NCBI GenBank assembly: GCA_043801115.1
Contig: JAZDMJ010000049.1
Location: forward strand, 1 to 6,680
DNA from: CAZHUN01 sp043801115
Lineage (GTDB): Archaea; Iainarchaeota; Iainarchaeia; Iainarchaeales; UBA10191
DNA length: 6,680 nt
Direction of reading: 5' to 3'
The notes beneath the pieces were generated by a model, which saw only the letters and a list, made by a program, of their open reading frames with translations, was not told the DNA's origin and ran no database searches. The position numbers and the translations under genes were made by a program. Shown in pieces: positions 1 to 4,691 of the stretch. Position 1 is the first letter of the stretch, and every line of letters starts with the position of its first letter.

Positions 1-112
1 AACTAACAAACAGCATCAAGTGCTTTTCGATTTTCGAAAAAAACGAAAAAGCTCCAATCAGCGAAATCGCGCTGACGACCAGCACCGCGCCCAAAATCCA
101 TTCCAATACCAT
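1..112 (-). CDS. Probable ZIP-family metal transporter, N-terminal fragment
   Basis: Reading leftward from the ATG at 112 gives 37 open codons that run off the window edge. The peptide starts MVLEWILGAVLVVSAISLIG and continues with AFSFFSKIEKHLMLFVS. This is one hydrophobic helix (about residues 3-25) with the small-residue/SLIGA pattern, a short charged loop and the beginning of a second helix. That layout resembles the first segment of ZIP (zinc/iron-regulated) divalent metal transporters, in which a LVSFAAG-like helix follows; that diagnostic part lies outside the window. The start is supported by a TATA-like palindrome centred 26.5 bases upstream, which would give a leaderless mRNA. The gene is divergent from the antiporter and shares that element. 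It could instead be another small-helix membrane protein; the membrane character is surer than the family. Confidence 0.5.
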   Translation of the reverse strand, partial: MVLEWILGAVLVVSAISLIGAFSFFSKIEKHLMLFVS

Positions 113-133
113 GTTCAAACTCAAAACCCAAAA

Positions 134-143
134 CATTTAAATG
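134..143. promoter_or_regulatory. Palindromic, apparently bidirectional TATA element
   Basis: The sequence CATTTAAATG is its own reverse complement and is centred at 138.5. That is 26.5 bases from the minus-strand ATG at 112 and 26.5 bases from the plus-strand ATG at 165. Archaeal TATA boxes normally centre about 26 bases before the transcription start, so one element could serve two leaderless genes. The A-rich stretch on its left (AAAACCCAAAA) is a more BRE-like flank for rightward transcription than the GC-richer right flank is for leftward transcription. Confidence 0.6.
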
Positions 144-164
144 CCCGAAACACTTCTTCCTTGC

Positions 165-1706
165 ATGGCCCTGGAAGCGCTTCCCCTAACCACCATCGGC
201 GTCATTGTCGTCTTCGCGCTCGTGCTCTCTACTGTATTGAAGCGCCTGGGCCTGAATCCCGTTTTGGGCTACATTGTTTCCGGCTTTTTGTTGGGCCCCT
301 TTGTATTGGGATTTTTGCAGCCCTCGGACGCGCTCGTGCAAGCCTTCGGCGAAATGGGATTGTTTGTATTATTGTTCTACTTGGGCTTGGAACTTTCGTT
401 CAAAGAATTCACGAAAGGAGGCCCGACCGTTATTGGAATGGCATTGCTCGACACGGGAGGCTTGGTTCTCGCCGGCGTCGTCATTTCCCTCCTGCTCGGC
501 TTTTCCCCTCTCTTCGCCATCGTCATCGGCCTCATGCTGGCCAGCTCTTCGAGCGCGATTGCGGGAAAATTCATTTTGGACAAGGGACTCGAAAAAACAT
601 ACGGCGCGCGCATTTCCCTCGCCATTTTAGTGTTGCAGGATTTTATGGGAATTTTACTGCTCGTATTCGTCACTTCTTTTTCCTCTTCGGGCAGCGCGTG
701 GGACTTGTCCATGACCGCGCTCGTTTTTGCCGTGGCCAGCTTTTTCGCCGTGCGCACGCTTTCCACAAAAGTGGAAAGGTGGATGAAAAAGCAAGGATTG
801 GGCAGCGTCGAGATTACGCTCTACGCGCTTGGCGTTGGGCTTATAGTAGCCACGTTGGGCAGTGTTCTCGGACTTTCCACCGCGCTGGGAGCGTACTTTG
901 CCGGCTTCGCGCTTTCCGAAACGCGTTCGGGCGAAAAAATCAAGCACAAAGTGGGATTTTTACGCGATTTTTTCTTTTTGTTCTTCTTCGTCGGATTCGG
1001 AACCACGCTCTTCTACTCGAAAGAATTGGCGCAAATCTTGGTCCCGTCCATGGCAACGCTTTCCATCGTCATCGGATTCGTGCTCTTGCTCGTCGCCGCC
1101 CTCATCACCGCCCACTTGTTGGTGTTCCGCTTTTTCGGCCCCTTGTTCGGCCTCAAAAATGAAGAAAGTTCGCTTGCGGGAATATTGCTGACTCCGTTGG
1201 GAGAATTCGTCGTCATTATTGCCACCGCGGCCGCCGTCGCGCTTCCGCCCAGCGAAGGAGCGATTTTGGCGCCCATTGCCTTCGTGCTCATCCTGCTCAC
1301 ACTCATTCTATTCCAGCCCTTGTTCAATTTCCGCCAGCGCTATGGCGCTTTTGTCGACCGCCTTCCCACGTTCAAGGGAGTGCACATGCCCCGCTCGACC
1401 ATGTTCGACAATACGCCGCACGTTTTTTCGCACGTCAAACAAATGGCCTACAATGCGTTCATTATTTTGTGCCTGGCCGCGATTTCCATTCTATTGGAAC
1501 GGGCGCTGCCCACGTTCAACGTTCAAATCCCCTACGCGCGAACCATTGTCGGCGCCGTCATCTTTTTGCTCTTCGCCGCGTGGCCCTTGTACAACATTTT
1601 CAAGCACGCGCGATACTTCTACAACGAAGTGTGGAAAATGAACCGCGCGTACTGGAAAAAAACCCCGCACCCGAAAAAATGGGCCATCAAGAAAGCGAGG
1701 TCTTGA
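165..1706 (+). CDS. CPA2-family (KefB/NapA-type) monovalent cation:proton antiporter
   Basis: This is an integral membrane antiporter that probably exchanges Na+ or K+ for protons. Numbering from an upstream in-frame ATG at 141 (521 residues), family hallmarks are: a helix with the SGFLLGPFVLG turn (47-57); the ASSSSAIAGKFI segment (134-145), matching the unwound helix of CPA2 proteins; LVLQDFMGILLL (163-174) with the expected ion-binding Asp167 preceded by Gln166 as in KefB/C-type members; and GAYFAGFALSET (250-261). About a dozen helices lie before residue 400. There is no cytosolic RCK/TrkA-N domain. Instead two more hydrophobic segments (about 435-453 and 466-486) and a Lys/Arg-rich tail follow. 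I chose the ATG at 165 (513 residues) because the ATG at 141 lies inside the TATA palindrome. The next gene starts one base after the stop, so they are probably co-transcribed. Confidence 0.88.
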   Translation: MALEALPLTTIGVIVVFALVLSTVLKRLGLNPVLGYIVSGFLLGPFVLGFLQPSDALVQAFGEMGLFVLLFYLGLELSFKEFTKGGPTVIGMALLDTGGLVLAGVVISLLLGFSPLFAIVIGLMLASSSSAIAGKFILDKGLEKTYGARISLAILVLQDFMGILLLVFVTSFSSSGSAWDLSMTALVFAVASFFAVRTLSTKVERWMKKQGLGSVEITLYALGVGLIVATLGSVLGLSTALGAYFAGFALSETRSGEKIKHKVGFLRDFFFLFFFVGFGTTLFYSKELAQILVPSMATLSIVIGFVLLLVAALITAHLLVFRFFGPLFGLKNEESSLAGILLTPLGEFVVIIATAAAVALPPSEGAILAPIAFVLILLTLILFQPLFNFRQRYGAFVDRLPTFKGVHMPRSTMFDNTPHVFSHVKQMAYNAFIILCLAAISILLERALPTFNVQIPYARTIVGAVIFLLFAAWPLYNIFKHARYFYNEVWKMNRAYWKKTPHPKKWAIKKARS

Positions 1707-1707
1707 C

Positions 1708-2331
1708 ATGTCTGTTGAAGAATTGATTCCGCGGTTTCGCGGAACAGAACTGCAAAAAGCCAAGCGCTGTATCGAGTGGACGTGGGCTTGGTTGCAAAAA
1801 GTGGACTGGCCCGCTGAAAAAGTGCAGGAAAAACTGTTCAAGCAAACGCCTGCAGAATTGATTGAAAGCAGGCAAGTGTTTTACATGAACCCGTGCGGTC
1901 CGCAAACCATTGTATGCGTGCAGGCGTTGAAAGCGAACGGTTTCAAGCCGACAGTCGTCGTGGACTTGCTGAAAATGCACAATGCAATTAATCCGCACTT
2001 TGCAATCGAATTTTCAGTCCAAGGAAAGCCGTACTTTGCCGAGTTCAAAACTTCAGGAGTCAATTTTGGAAAGGGAAAATATTCCAAGCCCTGGATTAAG
2101 GGCGCGGTTTCGCTGGAACGGTTACGCTTTTCAGGCGAAAAGTTTGGAATGCGCAAGACAATTTCGCAAGCATGCGGGCCTTTCGTATTGCAGTCGTTTG
2201 CCGGAAGAGGATTTCGGCTCAAAGACCGCGTCAAAGTTTTGGCCGAACAGGCCATTCCACAAAAATTTCAGCAATTTCAACAAACAATCGGAAAGCGCGC
2301 CGGCAAAAAAATCATCCACCCCGTACACTAG
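1708..2331 (+). CDS. Uncharacterised protein, possible transglutaminase/papain-like core
   Basis: The 207-residue soluble protein is not one I recognise outright. Its middle part reads like a transglutaminase-type cysteine-protease fold: NPCGPQTIVCVQALKANGF (61-79) with Cys63 at a helix start; a strand TVVVDLL; HFAIEF (97-102) with His97; and GKPYFAEFK (106-114) with Glu112 where the family usually has Asp. A Cys63-His97-Glu112 triad is therefore conceivable but unproven, and catalysis could be lost. A second Cys-Gly-Pro motif appears at 156-158. The N-terminal 55 residues look helical (two Trp-rich helices) and the C-terminus is basic and Gln-rich. No signal peptide or membrane helix is visible. 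The ATG begins one base after the antiporter stop, so translation is probably coupled to it. Its role with the antiporter is unknown. Confidence 0.72.
   Translation: MSVEELIPRFRGTELQKAKRCIEWTWAWLQKVDWPAEKVQEKLFKQTPAELIESRQVFYMNPCGPQTIVCVQALKANGFKPTVVVDLLKMHNAINPHFAIEFSVQGKPYFAEFKTSGVNFGKGKYSKPWIKGAVSLERLRFSGEKFGMRKTISQACGPFVLQSFAGRGFRLKDRVKVLAEQAIPQKFQQFQQTIGKRAGKKIIHPVH
2305..2311 (-). terminator. T-run terminator of the methyltransferase gene
   Basis: A run of seven A on the plus strand gives T7 in the leftward transcript, 44 bases past the methyltransferase stop and inside the 3' end of the converging gene. Archaeal polymerase stops at such T-runs without needing a hairpin. Placement is by pattern only. 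Confidence 0.35.
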
Positions 2332-2354
2332 AAAGCACGCGGTTGAATTTTGGC

Positions 2355-2978
2355 TTATTCCTTTTTTCGCGCAAATGTCGAACTTAGTAAAAAAACGTCT
2401 CCCTCTTCGTCGAATTCTTCAGTCGAGTAATCCACTACTTCAAATCCGGCGCGAGCCAGTTTTTGTTCGATCTCGGTTTTGGAAACGCGCACAAAGTATT
2501 GCTTGTACTTTCGATTGTAGGGCTCGGCCATGATAGTCTCCCCTTCTCCTTCAATCAATCCCAAATACAGGATTCCGTCCGCTTTCAATAAGTGGGAAAA
2601 TTTTTCCAAAACTTTTTGGTGCTTTTCTCTCGGAAGGTGGAGCAGTACGAATGCGGCCCAAACCGCATCAAACTTTTCTTCCAGCGAAATGTTTTCCACG
2701 TCCATGACGAAAAATTCCGCGTTTTTCACTTTTTTCTTGGCGAATTCAATCATTTTTTTCGACAAGTCGATGCCGACAACTTTGTGCCCTTTTTCGGCGA
2801 ACCGTTTTGCGGCGTTTCCAGGTCCGCATCCTGCGTCCAAAATTTTGGCGTTTGCTGGAACGAGGGACAGAAATTTCTGGTAGTGCTTTTCCATGGAAGG
2901 ATTGTCGAACTCGTGCGCCACGTAATCTTTGACGGTGTGGTCGTACGTTTCAATCAGCATTTTCTTGGTGTCTTCCAT
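2355..2978 (-). CDS. Class I SAM-dependent methyltransferase
   Basis: The 207-residue protein carries the Rossmann-type methyltransferase signature: motif I ILDAGCGPG at 46-54 (glycine loop binding S-adenosylmethionine), the acidic end of strand 2 at GIDLSKKMIEFA (Asp71, ribose contact), VMD with Asp93 near the adenine, and FDAVWAAFVLLHLP (103-116) as motif IV. It is a UbiE/BioC-like small methyltransferase. The residues after motif IV (about 140-207) form the usual C-terminal strands and define the unknown acceptor; nothing visible names a substrate. The ATG at 2978 has a TATA-like box centred about 27 bases upstream, supporting a leaderless mRNA and this start. The gene stands alone, 83 bases after the upstream membrane gene, and converges on the left operon with a 23-base gap. 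Confidence 0.85.
   Translation of the reverse strand: MEDTKKMLIETYDHTVKDYVAHEFDNPSMEKHYQKFLSLVPANAKILDAGCGPGNAAKRFAEKGHKVVGIDLSKKMIEFAKKKVKNAEFFVMDVENISLEEKFDAVWAAFVLLHLPREKHQKVLEKFSHLLKADGILYLGLIEGEGETIMAEPYNRKYKQYFVRVSKTEIEQKLARAGFEVVDYSTEEFDEEGDVFLLSSTFARKKE
2362..2367 (+). terminator. T-run terminator of the antiporter operon
   Basis: Six T lie about 30 bases after the stop at 2331, within the 3' end of the converging methyltransferase gene. The two converging units therefore appear to end inside each other, giving short antisense 3' overlaps. Confidence 0.35.
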
Positions 2979-3001
2979 TCAAGTGAGAATGGTAAAACCG
3001 C

Positions 3002-3009
3002 TATATTAA
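3002..3009 (-). promoter_or_regulatory. TATA box of the methyltransferase gene
   Basis: The leftward strand reads ATTAATATAG here. The AT core is centred 26.5-27.5 bases before the ATG at 2978, which is the archaeal TATA-to-start distance for a leaderless transcript. No separate ribosome binding site is seen. Confidence 0.5.
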
Positions 3010-3030
3010 TCCCTTTCCAGTCCAAGACTG

Positions 3031-3043
3031 TTTCGAATCGAAA
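3031..3043. repeat. Short palindrome upstream of the methyltransferase promoter
   Basis: TTTCGA-A-TCGAAA is a perfect 6-bp inverted repeat with one central base, about 22 bases upstream of the methyltransferase TATA box. It could be an operator for a dimeric regulator or simply part of the terminator of the upstream gene. At this length chance is possible. Confidence 0.25.
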
Positions 3044-3063
3044 AAGTGAAAGTTTCCCACTTT
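3041..3063 (-). terminator. Hairpin plus T-tract at the end of the two-helix membrane gene
   Basis: On the leftward strand AAAGTG (3063-3058) pairs with CACTTT (3048-3043) around a nine-base loop, and the Ts continue to 3041. The structure overlaps the stop codon of the 203-residue protein at 3062-3064, as an intrinsic terminator would. Confidence 0.4.
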
Positions 3064-3673
3064 ATAGCGATCGGTTAAAGCGTCGCAACTCTTGTACAAA
3101 CCTTTCAGGGTCTTTCAGGGAGAAATAAATTTTTTCCAAATTTGCGAGCTTCCACGTGAAAGCGCTGTTGTTTTTCAACGGTTCTTTGAAGTCGATTCGC
3201 AAATAGTCCCGAGCGTCGCTGACAAAAAGAGTTTCAACCCGCTCTTGGCTCCACGGCCAGACCAAGAAACGTCGAAGCGATTCCGCGTTTTCCCTCACCC
3301 GCTTCACGCTCTTCACGTTCGAAGCGCTGAAAAAAACCGCCAAATAGCTCCCCTCTCCCGTCCAAAACCGGAACGAATTCAGTACCAAGTCTTTTCCGGG
3401 TTTTGGTTTGAGCCCGAAAGAAGCCAAGAGGACTGTTCCGTCCTCCAAAATTGTTGCCCGGTTTTTGAAAACCAGTTTGGAGAGAAATATGAAAGCGATT
3501 CCAAGCAACGTCATGAATATCATGATAGCGATTGCCGTCCATTGAACAGGCTGCGGTTCAAACGCCATAAAAATCCAGAAAACGGCGAGCACAAAAAAGT
3601 AGAACCCAATTCCCAATATGCCAGGAGCGAGAAAAGCCCAGTCCGCGCTAGCGTCGAACTTCTTCGGTTCCAT
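3062..3673 (-). CDS. Two-helix membrane protein, possible PH-like C-terminal domain
   Basis: The 203-residue protein has two clear membrane segments, about residues 12-37 and 44-66, joined by a short loop with EPQPVQW. The remaining 135 residues are soluble, with alternating strands and a final helix ending in SLKDPERFVQELRRF (185-199). The pattern of two N-terminal helices, a beta-rich region and a closing D-P-E-x-F-V-x-x-L helix resembles bacterial/archaeal PH-like membrane proteins, but I assign that by layout only. Arg/Lys clusters around 120-135 suggest the soluble part faces the cytoplasm. The start at 3673 is supported by a TATA box centred exactly 26.5 bases upstream. It is a single-gene unit flanked by the inverted repeat near the 5S gene and a hairpin terminator. 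Function unknown. Confidence 0.72.
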   Translation of the reverse strand: MEPKKFDASADWAFLAPGILGIGFYFFVLAVFWIFMAFEPQPVQWTAIAIMIFMTLLGIAFIFLSKLVFKNRATILEDGTVLLASFGLKPKPGKDLVLNSFRFWTGEGSYLAVFFSASNVKSVKRVRENAESLRRFLVWPWSQERVETLFVSDARDYLRIDFKEPLKNNSAFTWKLANLEKIYFSLKDPERFVQELRRFNRSL

Positions 3674-3696
3674 GCCTATTTTTTAGGCGAGCCCGC

Positions 3697-3702
3697 TTTA
3701 AA
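3697..3702 (-). promoter_or_regulatory. TATA box of the two-helix membrane protein gene
   Basis: TTTAAA centred at 3699.5 lies 26.5 bases from the ATG at 3673, implying leaderless transcription. The 12-bp inverted repeat begins only eight bases farther upstream, close enough to influence this promoter. Confidence 0.6.
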
Positions 3703-3709
3703 AGAATGA

Positions 3710-3767
3710 TTTCCCGGTTTTTAACGCACTTTCGTGCAGAATTAGTCTTACAAAGAAAACCGGGAAA
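3710..3767 (-). repeat. 12-bp perfect inverted repeat with inner GAAA hairpin
   Basis: The arms 3710-3721 (TTTCCCGGTTTT) and 3756-3767 (AAAACCGGGAAA) are perfect complements separated by 34 bases. Inside, read leftward, GCAC-GAAA-GTGC (3737-3726) forms a second hairpin capped by a GNRA-type tetraloop, which favours the minus strand as the RNA strand. It sits between the 5S rRNA terminator and the promoter of the membrane gene. It may be a small structured RNA, the trailing end of the 5S transcript, or a DNA operator. I found no convincing box C/D or H/ACA elements and no target-site duplication. Confidence 0.5.
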
Positions 3768-3789
3768 AAGTAAGTGTAATCAAATTTTG

Positions 3790-3802
3790 AAAAAATGAAA
3801 AA
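3790..3802 (-). terminator. T-rich terminator after 5S rRNA
   Basis: The leftward strand reads TTTTT-CA-TTTTTT starting four bases after the predicted 3' end of the 5S rRNA. Paired T-runs directly downstream of a stable RNA are the normal archaeal termination signal. Confidence 0.55.
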
Positions 3803-3805
3803 GGT

Positions 3806-3923
3806 GATTTGCAGCGTTTAGGCCGCTCCAAGCGAAAACTTAGTGCATGCCTTTTCCCTGGAAGACTTTACTTCTGGGTTCGAAAAGAGTCCAGGTGTTG
3901 CTCTTCCGGTATGGCCGCAAATC
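3806..3923 (-). rRNA. rrf: 5S ribosomal RNA
   Basis: The leftward strand folds as a canonical 118-base 5S rRNA of the large ribosomal subunit. Helix I pairs GATTTGCGGC (3923-3914) with GCTGCAAATC (3815-3806), ten pairs including one G-U. Loop A follows as CATA. Helix II pairs GGAAGA (3907-3902) with TCTTCC (3865-3860), and helix III pairs CTGG with CCAG (3894-3891, 3877-3874). The conserved loop C reads CGAACCCAGAAGTAAAG (3882-3866), very close to the archaeal consensus. Helix V (GGC/GCC) and helix IV (CTAAG/CTTGG) close the third arm around a TTTTCG loop. A TATA box lies 26-27 bases upstream and T-runs follow, so it is an independent unit, not linked to 16S/23S here. Exact ends may differ by a base or two. 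Confidence 0.9.
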
Positions 3924-3945
3924 AAACAATATGTCCAAGAAAAGG

Positions 3946-3951
3946 TTTAAA
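3946..3951 (-). promoter_or_regulatory. TATA box of the 5S rRNA gene
   Basis: TTTAAA centred at 3948.5 predicts transcription starting at about 3922, matching the independently folded 5' end of 5S rRNA at 3923 within a base. Confidence 0.65.
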
Positions 3952-3967
3952 AGGGGCTTTTTTCGGC

Positions 3968-3983
3968 TGTCCTTGTCGGGACA
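3968..3983 (-). terminator. Small hairpin directly after the TBP operon
   Basis: Leftward, TGTCC (3983-3979) pairs with GGACA (3972-3968) around a six-base loop, beginning at the base after the stop codon of the 89-residue protein. Only a weak CCTTTT tract follows farther on (about 3955-3948), so this may be a terminator, a 3'-end stabilising hairpin or chance. Confidence 0.3.
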
Positions 3984-4253
3984 TCATGCAAAAAATACTT
4001 TTTCGAACCCTTGTTCTTTGAACTTCTTTTCGATTGCTTTTTTTAAATCAGGGTTTTTGACCGAGAGAACCTCTCGAACGTCGAACTTGTTGTATTGGGT
4101 CTTTTTGCCCAAAAGACTGCAGTTTAGCGCGTATTTTTTTCCAGTGCTTGGGTCGACCACGATTTGAAAATTGACTTTGTAATTTTTGCCTTTGTGGTTA
4201 ATTGTCGGCAATTGTTTTTTGGCTAAAACAATCGGTCTTTCTTTTAAAATCAT
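3984..4253 (-). CDS. Small basic protein of unknown function in the TBP operon
   Basis: The 89-residue protein is not recognised. It is Lys-rich and soluble, with no membrane segment or signal peptide. The first half looks beta-rich: KNYKVNFQIVVDPSTGKKYALNC would make two strands with a PSTGKK turn. The second half contains a helix NPDLKKAIEKKFKEQG (67-82) and ends KVFFA. One cysteine (Cys45) is present, so it is not a zinc ribbon. It begins 12 bases after the stop of the four-helix membrane protein and has no TATA box at the leaderless distance, so I read it as the third gene of the TBP operon. The small size, basic charge and turn-rich half would suit a nucleic-acid-binding protein, but nothing in the sequence proves it. 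Confidence 0.65.
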   Translation of the reverse strand: MILKERPIVLAKKQLPTINHKGKNYKVNFQIVVDPSTGKKYALNCSLLGKKTQYNKFDVREVLSVKNPDLKKAIEKKFKEQGFEKVFFA

Positions 4254-4265
4254 AAAAAGGCCGCT

Positions 4266-4688
4266 TTATGTGTTTTTGCGGCTCAAAATCCAGCCGATGA
4301 TTCCAAACGCGGCCAAATTTCCGAGCAGGTTCCACGCCATGATGTCGGCGGGAACGTTGTAGAAAAAATATTCCAAAATTTGGGGAACCGTGAAAAAGAT
4401 TCCCATCAAAAACCCGAGCAATATTCGCTTCTTTTTTTCCACCCACGCGAGCAGGGAAATGGAAATGTACGCGACGATTCCCGAAACAACAATCCATGCA
4501 ATAATGGCCGACGTCATTTTGGCCTGCGCGCGCAACAGTCCCGCATCTTGGACTGTCGGAGACAAGACGACCAAATTGACTAGGCCGCCGACAATGACGA
4601 GGACAATCCACGCCATGGCCATTTCGTACAGCCAGCGGTTGCTTTTTTTGCGGGCAACGTGCGTCGGGTGTTTTTTCTTGATTGGCAT
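4266..4688 (-). CDS. Four-helix membrane protein of unknown function
   Basis: The 140-residue protein starts with a strongly basic segment (MPIKKKHPTHVARKKSNR) followed by four predicted membrane helices: about 23-43, 58-82, 88-107 and 114-136. Short charged turns lie between helices 2 and 3 (EKKKR) and at the C-terminus (SRKNT), so both ends are probably cytoplasmic. The third and fourth helices contain Asn, Pro and Glu (VPQILEYFFYNVPAD), but I see no transporter or enzyme motif and do not recognise the family. The ATG lies three bases after the TBP stop with no promoter at the expected distance, so it is almost certainly translated from the TBP mRNA. A membrane protein sitting directly behind TBP is unusual; no functional link is implied by the sequence itself. 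Confidence 0.72.
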   Translation of the reverse strand: MPIKKKHPTHVARKKSNRWLYEMAMAWIVLVIVGGLVNLVVLSPTVQDAGLLRAQAKMTSAIIAWIVVSGIVAYISISLLAWVEKKKRILLGFLMGIFFTVPQILEYFFYNVPADIMAWNLLGNLAAFGIIGWILSRKNT

Positions 4689-4691
4689 TTT

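Noticed and set aside
141..164. Antiporter start at the upstream ATG (141)
   Set aside because: This ATG forms the right end of the CATTTAAATG element, so a transcript starting 26 bases downstream would not contain it. It cannot be fully excluded if another promoter lies farther left.
20..1162. Long open frame overlapping the antiporter in another frame
   Set aside because: Its translation is Arg/His-rich with no recognisable family, and it lies across clear antiporter motifs; it also starts inside the divergent ZIP-like gene. It is a shadow frame of GC-biased codons.
3092..3709. Plus-strand reading frame antisense to the two-helix membrane gene
   Set aside because: The minus frame has clear membrane helices, a TATA box at the exact leaderless distance and a terminator; the plus frame has none of these.
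3710..3767. Box C/D or H/ACA guide RNA at the inverted repeat
   Set aside because: Only a poor C-like ATGATTT was found at the edge; no CTGA D box and no ACA at a suitable 3' position.
3816..3823. Apparent eight-base insertion in helix I of 5S rRNA
   Set aside because: A first pairing of GGCC with GGCC left these bases bulged. Assigning that GCC to helix V lets helix I pair for ten bases continuously, so the 5S is normal.
3876..3884. GGGTTCGAA on the plus strand, resembling a tRNA T-loop
   Set aside because: No acceptor, D or anticodon arms fit around it; it is the complement of conserved 5S loop C.
3847..4167. Plus-strand reading frame across the 5S gene and the 89-residue gene
   Set aside because: It is antisense to a well-folded 5S rRNA and to a gene with ordinary protein composition; no promoter or family match.
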